Assembly: GCA_964250615.1 (NCBI GenBank)
Contig: CAXUGM010000016.1
Length of the DNA stretch: 64,000 nucleotides
Source: Blautia sp900556555
Lineage (GTDB): Bacteria; Bacillota; Clostridia; Lachnospirales; Lachnospiraceae
Strand: one strand, 5' to 3'
Shown: in pieces, positions 33,776 through 42,834 of the stretch
Layout of the letters: every line of letters begins with the position of its first letter
Position numbering within the stretch: the first letter of the stretch is position 1
Notes under the pieces: generated by a model
Told to the model about the DNA's origin: nothing
The model's database searches: none
The model's input: only the letters and a program-made list of their open reading frames with translations
Program-made: the position numbers and the translations under genes

Positions 33776-34618
33776 TTAGGAAATTGCAAGAGGGTAGTTG
33801 TAGTTTTTTTCTTGTTGAAAGTTCTGGCGGAAAGTCCTGGGGGTGTAGCCCACATATTTTTTAAAATAATTTGAAAATGCCGGGGCGTCTTTAAAGCCAC
33901 AGGAAAAGGAGATTTCCGTGATGGTATAAGAAGAATTGCAAAGCATCTGTGTGGCAATCCTAAGTCTATGCTGCAAGAGATATTGCTTTGGAGAGAGGCT
34001 GGATTGTTCCATGAAAATTTTGTACAGATAGGTTCTGTCAATGCCAACAAACCGTGCAATATCCGAGATGCGGATAGGGTAAGTATAATTGTTTTCTATG
34101 TATTCCTTTGCCTTTCGGAAGTATTGTGCGGAATAATCGTCTTTGGCAATGGCGTGCGGATGGGACATACAGGATAATAAAAGAAGCAGGTTTCCCAGCG
34201 GATTCAGGGGCGTTTTCCAGGAGGTACGGAAACTTTCTAATAAGTCTTCCATACCGCGTATGACCTGTTCTTTTTCTTTGTCTGAGTCAGTGGTAAAGAT
34301 GCAGGAATCTGCAAAAACGGTCTGTTCCAGGACTTCTTTGCAGGATTTTCCGTCAAAACCAACCCAGGCATAGCTCCAGGGGTCTTCCGTATCTGCCCGG
34401 TAGAAGGTAGATTCCATAGGAGGAATCAGGAACGCACTTCCCTTTTCTAAATGATACGTTTTTCCGTCTTTCTGATAAATTCCCTTTCCATCTAAAATAA
34501 CGTGGAGCAGATAGTGTGGACGGATTGCAGGACCGAAGGCATGGCCTGGTTCGCAGTGTTCCATATCACAAAAATAGACTGCCAGAGCAGACTGCTCTGA
34601 AATTTTTTTAGAATTCAT
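33776..34618 (-). CDS. AraC family regulator (alpha-galactoside locus, first)
   Basis: A 280-residue regulator with a cupin sensor (about 20-110; EPGHAFGPAIRPHYLLHVIL, typical of the MsmR/RafR group) and a double HTH (about 180-270; IRISDIARFVGIDRTYLYKI and TITEISFSCGFKDAPAF). It is divergent from the HAD-GH36-GH31 operon. Direct repeats of AATGTGGA at 34679 and 34710 lie between, upstream of the operon's -35, so it probably activates that operon on a galactoside signal (inference). Confidence 0.85.
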   Translation of the reverse strand: MNSKKISEQSALAVYFCDMEHCEPGHAFGPAIRPHYLLHVILDGKGIYQKDGKTYHLEKGSAFLIPPMESTFYRADTEDPWSYAWVGFDGKSCKEVLEQTVFADSCIFTTDSDKEKEQVIRGMEDLLESFRTSWKTPLNPLGNLLLLLSCMSHPHAIAKDDYSAQYFRKAKEYIENNYTYPIRISDIARFVGIDRTYLYKIFMEQSSLSPKQYLLQHRLRIATQMLCNSSYTITEISFSCGFKDAPAFSNYFKKYVGYTPRTFRQNFQQEKNYNYPLAIS

Positions 34619-34678
34619 GAATCAGTTCCTCTCTATAAATGCAACAAATCAACAAGTTTTAAAATCAAATGGGCATGG

Positions 34679-34717
34679 AATGTGGATAAGAGAATTATAT
34701 AATAAAAACAATGTGGA
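34679..34717 (+). promoter_or_regulatory. candidate activator repeats
   Basis: AATGTGGA occurs at 34679-34686 and 34710-34717, a 31-bp period, about three helical turns. AraC proteins often bind direct repeats just upstream of the -35. Confidence 0.35.
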
Positions 34718-34737
34718 AAGCAAATGGAGATTTCGCA

Positions 34738-34766
34738 TTGACGGTGTTTTTCCCGGCAATTATAAT
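34738..34766 (+). promoter_or_regulatory. promoter of the HAD-GH36-GH31 operon
   Basis: TTGACG (34738-34743), 17-bp spacer, TATAAT (34761-34766), 31 bases before the ATG at 34797. Confidence 0.7.
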
Positions 34767-34796
34767 GAAAATAAGAGACAACGAAGGGAGAAGCAA

Positions 34797-35588
34797 ATGG
34801 AACAGAAATTATTATTTTTTGATATAGACGGTACATTAATCACAGAAGGACCAGGGGTGCTTCCTGAGAGTACCAGGCAGGCAATTGCTCTGGCAAAGGA
34901 AAAAGGACATTTCCTGTTTGTAAATACAGGAAGAACCTTGAAAAGCCTTCCAAAGAAGATAACAGAGCTGGGATTTAGCGGATATGTATGTGGCTGTGGG
35001 ACAAATATCTTTTTAAATGGTGAAGAACTGTTATGTTCCAGGCTGGACAATGAGCATTGCAGGCGGATAGCAAAAAAAGTAGGAGAATATCAGGTTCCTG
35101 TGTTTTATGAAGCTATGGATGCCATTTATTCAGATTACAGAATGCAGGATCATCCGTGGGTTAGAGCAATAGAAAAGGCTATGAGTATGCATGCTGCGGA
35201 CATTAGGGAAATCTTTCAAGATGAGACTAAAGTGTATGAAAAGATGGTTTTGATTTTGGAACCAACAGAGAAAAATCAGGAATTAAAAGAATATTTGTCC
35301 AAATACTTTCAGTGTATTGACCGTGGGCATGACATGTACGAGATGATTCAGAAGGGGTATTCCAAAGCAACGGGAATCCGGTTTTTGTGTGACTATCTGG
35401 GAAAAAGCATTGAAGATTGTTATGTGTTCGGAGATAGTGAAAATGACAGGGCTATGCTGGAAGCTGTTCCAAACAGCATTGCCATGGGAAATGCCAAGGA
35501 GTCTGTCAAAAGTATCTGTTCTTATGTGACCGCTGATATTGAGGAAGATGGAATTTATAAGGCCATGAAACATTTTGGCCTGATTTAA
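34797..35588 (+). CDS. HAD-IIB (Cof-type) phosphatase
   Basis: A 263-residue hydrolase of sugar phosphates or flavin intermediates. The nucleophile motif FFDIDGTL (about 7-14), motif II NTGR and motif IV FGDSENDRAM are intact. ATG 34797 is preceded by aaggg; the frame extends further upstream but into the promoter. It is the first gene of an operon with alpha-galactosidases. Its substrate cannot be given. Confidence 0.88.
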   Translation: MEQKLLFFDIDGTLITEGPGVLPESTRQAIALAKEKGHFLFVNTGRTLKSLPKKITELGFSGYVCGCGTNIFLNGEELLCSRLDNEHCRRIAKKVGEYQVPVFYEAMDAIYSDYRMQDHPWVRAIEKAMSMHAADIREIFQDETKVYEKMVLILEPTEKNQELKEYLSKYFQCIDRGHDMYEMIQKGYSKATGIRFLCDYLGKSIEDCYVFGDSENDRAMLEAVPNSIAMGNAKESVKSICSYVTADIEEDGIYKAMKHFGLI

Positions 35589-35613
35589 AATATAAATCAA
35601 GGAGGAAAACGAA

Positions 35614-37794
35614 ATGGGAATTGTATGCAAAAATCATGTGTTTACGCTTCAGACAAAACATTCTGCGTATCAGATGAAGGAAGAGGGAGGTTTTTTATTC
35701 CATAATTATTATGGTCCGGTCATTGGGGATATGGATATGTCTTATCTGGTACGGCCACTGGACCGTGGATTTTCCGGACAGCCACAGGAGATTATGGATC
35801 GTGGATTTTCTCTGGACACAAGACTGCTGGAATATCCTTCTTATGGTACTGGAGACTACAGAGATTACTGTCTTCATGCAGCATATGGAGATGGAAGCCA
35901 GGTAACAGACCTGCGTTTTGTTTCCTATGAAATCAAAGAAGGAAAATATGCCCTGGAAGGGCTGCCTGCCATGTATCAGGGAGAGGAAAAGGCAGAGACA
36001 CTGGAAATCACACTGGAAGATAAGTATAGAAATTTACAGGTTGTGCTGTATTATGGTGTTTTTGAAAACTTGGATGTGATTACCAGAGCATGTAAAATCG
36101 TGAACAAAGGGGAAGACAAGGTGCGTCTTTTAAGAGCGTATTCCATGGCTCTTGATTTTGACCATAAAGATTTGGATTTCCTTCATTTCTATGGCCGCCA
36201 TGCCATGGAGCGTAAGATGGAGCGTTCTCCTTTGCAGCATGGATTCCAGGGAGTGGAGAGCAGAAGAGGATATTCCAGCCATCAGCAGAATCCATTTGCA
36301 GTTTTATGTAAACAAGATGCTACAGAAGAATATGGATGGTGCTATGGTGCATCTTTTGTATATAGCGGAAACTTTTCCATTCAGGCAGAGGTTTCCCAGG
36401 CAGATACTACACGCCTTACCGTAGGTATCCAGGATACACAGTTTGAATTTCATCTGGAGCCGGGAGAATGTTTCACAACACCTGAAGTCATTCTTTCCTT
36501 CTCAGATAAAGGTCTGGGACAGCTTTCCAGAAACTACCACAAAGCAATCAGGAACAATGTGTGCCGTGGAAAATATAAGACAGCCAGACGTCCGGTTCTC
36601 ATTAACAACTGGGAAGCCACTTATTTTGATTTCACACCAGAGAAACTGGTTGCCATTGCCAAAGATGCCAAAGAACTGGGAATCGAAATGCTTGTTATGG
36701 ATGATGGCTGGTTTGGAAAGAGAGACAGTGATTTCAGCGGTCTTGGAGACTGGTTTGTAAATGAAAAGAAATTAAAAGGCGGTCTGAAAGATTTAGTGGA
36801 AGAAGTTAATAAAACAGGAATGAAATTCGGTATCTGGTTTGAGCCGGAAATGATTTCTGAAGACAGTGATTTATACCGGGCACATCCGGACTGGGCACTT
36901 ACGATTCCTGGGCGTCCTTTCAGCAGAGCGAGACATCAGCTTGTCTTGGACTTTTCAAGAGAAGATGTAAGGACTTATATTTTTGAGAGAATGTGCGAAA
37001 TTTTGGAAAGTGCTAATATCGAATATGTAAAATGGGATGCAAACCGCCATCTTACGGATGTGTGGTCTGCACAGCTTCCGGCTGACAGACAGGGAGAGGT
37101 TTTCCACAGATATATTCTTGGCCTGTACGATTTCCTGGAAAAACTCACTCAGAGATTTCCTGATATCTTAATCGAGGGTTGCAGTGGCGGCGGCGGAAGA
37201 TTCGACGCAGGAATGATGTACTATCATCCTCAGATATGGTGCAGTGATGATACAGATGCCATAGAAAGACTGGAGATCCAGTATGGAACATCCTTTGGAT
37301 ACCCTGTTTCTACCGTTGGTTCTCACGTATCCGTGTGCCCAAATCATCAGACAGGCAGAAGCGTATCCATGAAAACCAGAGGAATCGTGGCAATGGCAGG
37401 AACCTTCGGTTATGAGCTGGACATCACCAAACTGTCAGAAGATGACAAGGAGATGGTGAAGGTTCAGGTAGAAGAATTCAAGAAATACTATGATTTGATT
37501 CAGAATGGTGACTATTACCGCCTGACAGATGATGGAAGCAAATCACCTTATGTTGCATGGGAATTTGCGGCAGCAGATCAGAGCGAGGCTCTCTTAAATG
37601 TAGTAGTGTTGAGAGCAAAGGCAAATCCGATGCTTCATACCGTTCAGGTCAAAGGATTAAAACCAGATGCTGTTTATAGAGTAGAAGGAACAGAAGAAGA
37701 ATATCTGGGTGCAGCACTGATGAGCGGAGGCTATCCGGTTCCTGTACTGTGGGATGATTACCAGAGTATTCAGGTGCACTTTGTAGAATGCTGA
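35614..37794 (+). CDS. alpha-galactosidase GH36, first
   Basis: A 726-residue retaining glycosidase predicted to remove terminal alpha-1,6-galactose from raffinose-type sugars or melibiose. Order: beta-sandwich N-terminal domain (about 1-310), TIM barrel (about 320-640) and a C-terminal beta domain. The nucleophile motif is VKWDANRHL (about 471-479) and the acid/base is in WCSDDTDAIERL (about 545). The family consensus at the first site is KWDMNR, so Met is Ala here. CSGGGGRFD is intact. No signal peptide, so it acts on imported sugar. It follows the HAD gene by 25 bases. Confidence 0.93.
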   Translation: MGIVCKNHVFTLQTKHSAYQMKEEGGFLFHNYYGPVIGDMDMSYLVRPLDRGFSGQPQEIMDRGFSLDTRLLEYPSYGTGDYRDYCLHAAYGDGSQVTDLRFVSYEIKEGKYALEGLPAMYQGEEKAETLEITLEDKYRNLQVVLYYGVFENLDVITRACKIVNKGEDKVRLLRAYSMALDFDHKDLDFLHFYGRHAMERKMERSPLQHGFQGVESRRGYSSHQQNPFAVLCKQDATEEYGWCYGASFVYSGNFSIQAEVSQADTTRLTVGIQDTQFEFHLEPGECFTTPEVILSFSDKGLGQLSRNYHKAIRNNVCRGKYKTARRPVLINNWEATYFDFTPEKLVAIAKDAKELGIEMLVMDDGWFGKRDSDFSGLGDWFVNEKKLKGGLKDLVEEVNKTGMKFGIWFEPEMISEDSDLYRAHPDWALTIPGRPFSRARHQLVLDFSREDVRTYIFERMCEILESANIEYVKWDANRHLTDVWSAQLPADRQGEVFHRYILGLYDFLEKLTQRFPDILIEGCSGGGGRFDAGMMYYHPQIWCSDDTDAIERLEIQYGTSFGYPVSTVGSHVSVCPNHQTGRSVSMKTRGIVAMAGTFGYELDITKLSEDDKEMVKVQVEEFKKYYDLIQNGDYYRLTDDGSKSPYVAWEFAAADQSEALLNVVVLRAKANPMLHTVQVKGLKPDAVYRVEGTEEEYLGAALMSGGYPVPVLWDDYQSIQVHFVEC

Positions 37795-37818
37795 TGCTGT
37801 AAAAGCAGGGAGAAAAAC

Positions 37819-39333
37819 ATGGAATTTCAAATGTTAGACCAGGAATTTTGGTATGGCGGTGCGGTCTATGAAGGCTACAGGCAGCCAGTGGGAATGAAAG
37901 ATTGTGTGGAGTGGGATTTTCGTGAGAATCCCACTGCCAATCAGTTAATGCCGCTTTTTCTGTCCAGTAAGGGCAGATATCTGTGGAGTGAAGAGGGATT
38001 TTTGATTCGTTTTCACGAAGGAAAAGTGACGGTGGAAGGAAATAGTAAAATTGAACTTCAGGAAGGATTTCAGAATCTGAGAGGTGCTTATCTGGCAGCT
38101 ATGAAGGCACATTTTCCGTTTCATGAGATTCGTCTTTCCAACCGGTTTTTTGAGGCTCCGGTATATAATACCTGGATTGAACTGACTTTTTATCAGGCAC
38201 AGGACAAGGTGCTTGAGTATGCCAGAGGCATTCTTGAGCATGGCCTGGAGCCGGGGATTTTAATGATTGACGATGGCTGGTCTCCTTATTATGGAAAGTG
38301 GGAATTTAGAAGAGATAATTTTCCAGATCCAGAAGCTATGTTAAGAGAACTTCATGATATGGGATTTCAGGTTATGCTGTGGATCTGTCCTTTTATCACA
38401 CCAGATACTCTGGAGTACAGAGAGACCAGGGACAAAGGGTTTCTCATCCGGACACCCGAAGGAAAGCCGAGAATCCTGGAATGGTGGAACGGTTATTCCG
38501 CAGGTCTGGATTTGACAAATCCTGAGGCGATGTCATGGCTGAAAAAGCAGATGGATAAACTCCAGGAAATGGGTGTGGATGGCTTTAAGTTTGATGCAGG
38601 AGACCCCTGTTATTATACAGCGGGAGATTTGATGCAGGAAGATGTAACCACAAATGAACTGTCCAGATTATGGGCGGCTTTTGGAGAGCAGTATGAACTT
38701 AATGAGCTGCGTGTCTGCTTTAAAACAGGTGGATATTCTCTGATGCAGAGGCTTTGTGATAAACATCATTCTTGGGAAGAGAATGGTGTAGGCGGACTGA
38801 TTCCCGGTACGTTGATTCAGGGACTTACAGGACATCCCTTTGGAAGCCCGGATATGATTGGCGGAGGGGAGTATCTGAGCTTCTTGGAAGATTATGAGGA
38901 GAAGTTCGAACCGGAATTATTTGTAAGATACTGTGAAATTGCGGCATTGATGCCAGTGATGCAGTTCTCCGCAGCACCTTGGCGCCTTCTTAATCAGGAG
39001 GATTATCAGAGAGTTTTAAGAGCCATGGAAGTGCGGAAACAATATCTGCCCCAGATTCTGGAAGCTGTGGATTGTGCCAGAAAGACAGGAGAATCCATTG
39101 TACGCCATATGGAATATGTATTTCCCGGACAGGGCATGGAGTGTCTTATGGATCAGTTTATGATTGGGGATAAACTGTTAGCAGCACCGGTTGATAAAAA
39201 AGGCGTGACACAGCGGAAAGTAAGGCTTCCAAAAGGAATGTGGAAACTGGGAGACAGGGTAATAGACAGCAAAGGCGAAGATATTCTGCTGGAGCAGAAG
39301 GATGGACCGCTGGTGTTAGAAAGATGTAAGTAA
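37819..39333 (+). CDS. GH31 glycoside hydrolase, MYORG-like
   Basis: A 504-residue GH31 enzyme without extra domains. The nucleophile Asp is in DGFKFDAGDP (about 255-264) and acid/base sequence lies near FGSPDMIGGG (about 338-347). The KFDAG and PDMIGG forms differ from the classical alpha-glucosidase WxDMNE signature and resemble human MYORG, which cleaves alpha-galactosides (literature knowledge). With GH36 and GH4 neighbours, alpha-galactosidase activity is the best guess; alpha-xylosidase is possible. It has no signal peptide and starts 24 bases after GH36. Confidence 0.85.
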   Translation: MEFQMLDQEFWYGGAVYEGYRQPVGMKDCVEWDFRENPTANQLMPLFLSSKGRYLWSEEGFLIRFHEGKVTVEGNSKIELQEGFQNLRGAYLAAMKAHFPFHEIRLSNRFFEAPVYNTWIELTFYQAQDKVLEYARGILEHGLEPGILMIDDGWSPYYGKWEFRRDNFPDPEAMLRELHDMGFQVMLWICPFITPDTLEYRETRDKGFLIRTPEGKPRILEWWNGYSAGLDLTNPEAMSWLKKQMDKLQEMGVDGFKFDAGDPCYYTAGDLMQEDVTTNELSRLWAAFGEQYELNELRVCFKTGGYSLMQRLCDKHHSWEENGVGGLIPGTLIQGLTGHPFGSPDMIGGGEYLSFLEDYEEKFEPELFVRYCEIAALMPVMQFSAAPWRLLNQEDYQRVLRAMEVRKQYLPQILEAVDCARKTGESIVRHMEYVFPGQGMECLMDQFMIGDKLLAAPVDKKGVTQRKVRLPKGMWKLGDRVIDSKGEDILLEQKDGPLVLERCK

Positions 39334-39378
39334 AGGAAGTTCAATTATGTAAACTGACAGCAATGTCAAAATGTAACA

Positions 39379-39429
39379 AAAAAGATTCAAAAACTGTACG
39401 CATAGGTCGCAGTTTCTGAATCTTTTTTC
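39379..39429. terminator. bidirectional terminator
   Basis: A 19-bp stem (39379-39397 region with 39411-39429 region, one mismatch), A- and T-rich outer parts serve both strands between the GH31 gene and the convergent DUF624 gene. Confidence 0.8.
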
Positions 39430-39431
39430 TG

Positions 39432-40064
39432 TTAGGCATCTTCTTTTTCTAAAAAAGGTTTAAACATCCGGTAAAGCAGCAAGGAGTTTACATAAGCTGT
39501 CAGTCCAAATCCAAAGAAAAACCAGCAGCAGGCATACAGAGGCATGAGTTTTATATCCCTGTAAGTCATAAACATTGGCAGTATGGTTATCACAGCAATA
39601 GCCAGGGTAGAAGGAAAATGTAAAAAGGCAAATACATAGGCATTTTTCAACAGATTCACCGTAGTATTGGCAAAAGCTGCGATCACAGGAAAAATATAAA
39701 GTGCCAGGATGATGACCAGCCCTGCAATTCCGAGAGATACATAAAACAAAGGTTTACTCACAACAGATGCAGTATTCTGGAGAAACCGGATATTCAGGAA
39801 TAAGATAAAACCAACAGCCAGAAGACCTAGCCACACAATAAGAGACTGGCGGAAATTCTCTTTAAATGCCCGGAAAAAAGTTTTCGTTGTTCCGTTGTTG
39901 TTCCCTTTTACTGTGCGGAGCATGCAGTGGTAGAGAGCGGTAAGTGCAGGGCCTATGGTGATAATAGGGATGCAGCATAAAAGAAAAAGTAGATTTGCTA
40001 CGATGATGTCGCCCAGTTTATTAAGAAATATATGAATAACATTGTCTTCATTTAACAGATTCAT
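39432..40064 (-). CDS. DUF624 (YesL family) membrane protein
   Basis: A 210-residue protein with five to six helices (about 22-44, 74-96, 105-127, 132-155, 165-185). It opens with a short soluble segment and the conserved helix NLLFLLCCIPIITIGPALTALY. YesL proteins are found beside carbohydrate ABC importers; the function is unknown. It is divergent from the ABC operon, sharing a 449-base region. Confidence 0.85.
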   Translation of the reverse strand: MNLLNEDNVIHIFLNKLGDIIVANLLFLLCCIPIITIGPALTALYHCMLRTVKGNNNGTTKTFFRAFKENFRQSLIVWLGLLAVGFILFLNIRFLQNTASVVSKPLFYVSLGIAGLVIILALYIFPVIAAFANTTVNLLKNAYVFAFLHFPSTLAIAVITILPMFMTYRDIKLMPLYACCWFFFGFGLTAYVNSLLLYRMFKPFLEKEDA

Positions 40065-40332
40065 AGAGCAGTCCTCCTAGTTTATACCAAATATCTAAAA
40101 TCTATCAGGTATTCTAGCATTATTTTTTCAGGAATGCAAAGGGATTTCGTTTCATGAATATGCAAAAAAGTGTGATGTTGTAGAAATATGGAAAAATGTA
40201 GGGATAAAATATGTAAAAAAAGTATTATTATAAACATATAAAAACATAATGGTGCTTGTGATTAAACAGGATAAAATACCTAAAAAAGAAAAATAAAAAG
40301 AAAAAAGAAGAATTTTGTATGGGCAAAATATG

Positions 40333-40346
40333 TGAAAGCGATAAGA
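40333..40346. promoter_or_regulatory. possible catabolite-responsive element (cre)
   Basis: TGAAAGCGATAAGA matches the consensus TGWNANCGNTNWCA at all but one position (G for C near the end). It is about 105 bases upstream of the -10. A role in CcpA repression of the galactoside operon is plausible. Confidence 0.4.
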
Positions 40347-40381
40347 AATAAATGATAAAATATGTAAAATGCACAAAAAGC

Positions 40382-40430
40382 AACATTATTCCATATATTA
40401 AAAACATATAGCCATTTAACATTATTCCAT
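40382..40430 (+). promoter_or_regulatory. direct repeat overlapping the -35 of the ABC operon
   Basis: AACATTATTCCAT occurs at 40382-40394 and 40418-40430, with a period of 36 bp. The second copy overlaps the -35. This suits an AraC-family activator; the two regulators at 33776 and 46011 are candidates. Confidence 0.5.
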
Positions 40431-40443
40431 GTGCAAGTATAAT
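40415..40443 (+). promoter_or_regulatory. promoter of the ABC operon
   Basis: TTTAAC (40415-40420), 17-bp spacer, TATAAT (40438-40443). The -35 is weak, as expected for an activated promoter. The start codon lies 71 bases downstream. Confidence 0.6.
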
Positions 40444-40513
40444 AAATGCATCAGTCAGGGAGAGAGAAAATAGGTTAAACTGACGAAACATTTTATTAAA
40501 GGAGGAAAAAGGT

Positions 40514-41821
40514 ATGAAGTTTAAGAAAGTGATGGCACTGGCATTAGCAAGTACAATGGTATTCTCTATGGCAGCTTGTGGCGGAAGCAAGGACGACGGT
40601 GGTTCTTCCGATGCAGGAGACAGCAAAAAAGAAGAGAAATCTGAGGGCGGCGATACACTCTCTATTTCTATCTGGGATACCAACCAGGAGCCTGGAATCA
40701 ATGAGATTCTTGCAGACTTTACAAAAGAGACAGGAATCAAGACAAAACTTACAGTAGTAAAATGGGACGAATATTGGACAATGTTAGAGGCTGGTGCACA
40801 GGGCGGTTCTCTTCCAGATGTATTCTGGATGCATTCAAATGAAAGCCAGAGATATATGTCCAACGATATGCTGTTAGACTTAACAGACAAAATCGCAGAC
40901 AGTGATTTGATCGATCCTGCAAATTATCCAGAAGATATCTGGGGGCTGTACACATATGATGAGAAATATTATGCAGTTCCAAAAGATGTGGATACCATTG
41001 CTCTTTGGTACAATAAAGCAATGTTTGACGAAGCAGGACTTGCTTATCCTACAGCAGACTGGACATGGGATGATGTGACAGAAGCTGCTAAGAAACTGAC
41101 AAAAGAAGATGGAAGCCAGTATGGACTTGCAGTGAGAAACGATAATAACCAGGCTGGTTATTACAACCTGATTTATGATAACGGCGGATATATCATTAAT
41201 GAAGATAAGACAAAATCCGGATGGGATGATCCAAAAACAATCGAAGCTATGGAAGTTCTGGAAGGATGGATTAAAGATGGTGTGATGCCTCCAATCGAAA
41301 CTATGTCTGAAAACGGCGAAGATGTACTCTTCCAGTCTGGTAAAGCTGCTATGGTTCTTCAGGGATCCTGGATGTTAGCTGCTTACAGAGATAATGAATA
41401 TACAGCAGAAAATTGTGATGTAGTAGAACTTCCAAAGAGTGCAACAACCGGAAGAAGAGTTTCTGTATATAATGGACTTGGATGGGCAGCATCTGCTAAT
41501 GGAAAAAATACAGAAAATGCTTGGAAACTTATCGAATACTTAGGCTCAGAAAAAGCTCAGAAAAAACAGGCTGAACTTGGCGTTACAATGTCTGCATACA
41601 AAGGAACATCTGATGCATGGGCAAAATCAGCTGAGTTCAATCTTCAGGCTTACCTGAACATGATGGATGATATGGAAATCAGACCATATTCCAAAACTAC
41701 TGTTACATGGGAAAATGAAGATAATGAAATCTTAAAGAGTGTTTACATGGGCGAAAAGAGCATGGCTGATGCATGTAAGGAAATGGCTGACCAGATGAAT
41801 GAAAAACTGGCAGAAGAATAA
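40514..41821 (+). CDS. sugar ABC transporter substrate-binding lipoprotein
   Basis: A 435-residue extracellular binding protein of the CUT1 class. A signal peptide ends in the lipobox SMAACG (Cys about 22), then a Gly/Ser/Asp linker. The SBP fold follows with LSISIWDTNQEP and LPDVFWMHSN as landmarks. It delivers di- or oligosaccharides to the two permeases downstream. Within an alpha-galactosidase locus, raffinose, stachyose or melibiose are likely cargo. SD aaaggagg is strong, and the gene is followed by a 25-base-class stem-loop at 41871-41896 before the permease. Confidence 0.93.
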   Translation: MKFKKVMALALASTMVFSMAACGGSKDDGGSSDAGDSKKEEKSEGGDTLSISIWDTNQEPGINEILADFTKETGIKTKLTVVKWDEYWTMLEAGAQGGSLPDVFWMHSNESQRYMSNDMLLDLTDKIADSDLIDPANYPEDIWGLYTYDEKYYAVPKDVDTIALWYNKAMFDEAGLAYPTADWTWDDVTEAAKKLTKEDGSQYGLAVRNDNNQAGYYNLIYDNGGYIINEDKTKSGWDDPKTIEAMEVLEGWIKDGVMPPIETMSENGEDVLFQSGKAAMVLQGSWMLAAYRDNEYTAENCDVVELPKSATTGRRVSVYNGLGWAASANGKNTENAWKLIEYLGSEKAQKKQAELGVTMSAYKGTSDAWAKSAEFNLQAYLNMMDDMEIRPYSKTTVTWENEDNEILKSVYMGEKSMADACKEMADQMNEKLAEE

Positions 41822-41870
41822 GAAGCAGATTTTGTAAGAAAGAGGTTACTTTCTAGAATAGAAAGGACAG

Positions 41871-41896
41871 CAGGCAGATTCGAAAGAATCTGCCTG
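41871..41896 (+). other. intercistronic stem-loop with GAAA loop
   Basis: An 11-bp perfect stem (41871-41881 with 41886-41896) capped by GAAA. No T-tract follows, so it is not a standard terminator. It lies between the binding protein and the first permease, where such structures protect the upstream mRNA and raise binding protein levels. Confidence 0.7.
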
Positions 41897-41919
41897 TGTT
41901 GAAAAAAGGAGTGATTCGA

Positions 41920-42819
41920 TTGGCAAAAAGCGGCAAACCTGCTCGCACCAGCAGAGAAAAAAGTGAATTTATGTGGGGCTGGCTGTTTATTCTTCCCACT
42001 GTTATTGGATTGATTGTTTTGAACATTATTCCTATCTTCCAGACCATCTACCAGAGTTTCTTTAAAACAGGAGATTTTGGAAGAGGAAATATTTTCGTAG
42101 GCGTAGAAAATTATGTGAAAGTTTTCGGTGATTCCGAAGTATGGCAGTCACTGATCAACACATTCAAATATGCAATTGTGGAAGTGCCATTCTCTATTGC
42201 CATTGCATTAGTTCTGGCAGTGCTTCTGAACAGAAAGATGAAAGGGCGCTCTGCATACAGAACCATTATTTTCCTTCCTATGGTAGCAGCTCCGGCAGCT
42301 GTTGCTATGGTTTGGAGATGGTTATTCAATTCAGATTTTGGTCTTTTGAACAATGTGTTCAACTTACATGTAAAATGGGTATCAGATCCCAAGATTGCAG
42401 TATATTCTATTGCTGTAATTGGTGTCTGGTCGATTCTTGGTTATAACATGGTACTGTTCCTGTCTGGCTTGCAGGAGATTCCTCACGATTATTATGAGGC
42501 AGCACAGATTGACGGGGCAACAGGAGTGAAAGCTTTCTTCCATATTACGATACCGCTCCTTTCACCTACCATCTTCTTTGTGTTAGTAACACGTGTCATC
42601 GGTTCTCTTCAGGTGTTTGATTTGATGTACATGGTAATGGATAAATCTAACCCTGCTCTTGAGAAAACACAGTCACTGGTATATCTGTTCTATAAATATG
42701 CATTTATTAACAAGAACATGGGTTACGGCTCTGCCATTGTAGTGCTTCTGCTTGTAATCACCATGATTATTACAGTGTTCCAGATGATTGGACAGAAAAA
42801 ATGGGTATTCTACAACTAA
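41920..42819 (+). CDS. sugar ABC transporter permease, first
   Basis: A 299-residue inner-membrane protein with six helices, CUT1 type (MalF/MsmF-like). The EAA loop appears as YYEAAQIDGATGVKAFFHITIPLL (about 200-220). The start is TTG 41920 with aaggag 9 bases upstream; an earlier GTG at 41896 sits in the preceding stem-loop and has no SD. It pairs with the next permease. No ATPase gene is in the locus, so a shared MsmX/MsmK-type ATPase from elsewhere is required. Confidence 0.92.
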   Translation: MAKSGKPARTSREKSEFMWGWLFILPTVIGLIVLNIIPIFQTIYQSFFKTGDFGRGNIFVGVENYVKVFGDSEVWQSLINTFKYAIVEVPFSIAIALVLAVLLNRKMKGRSAYRTIIFLPMVAAPAAVAMVWRWLFNSDFGLLNNVFNLHVKWVSDPKIAVYSIAVIGVWSILGYNMVLFLSGLQEIPHDYYEAAQIDGATGVKAFFHITIPLLSPTIFFVLVTRVIGSLQVFDLMYMVMDKSNPALEKTQSLVYLFYKYAFINKNMGYGSAIVVLLLVITMIITVFQMIGQKKWVFYN

Positions 42820-42834
42820 GGGGGAGGGAACAAA

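Larger units (their letters stand above)
40065..40513. other. long divergent regulatory region
   Basis: 449 AT-rich bases between DUF624 and the ABC operon. It holds the operon promoter, an AraC-type direct repeat, a possible cre site, and a 16-bp repeat gataaaatatgtaaaa at 40203-40218 and 40354-40369 with a third partial copy near 40325. No gene of plausible size is seen. Confidence 0.65.
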
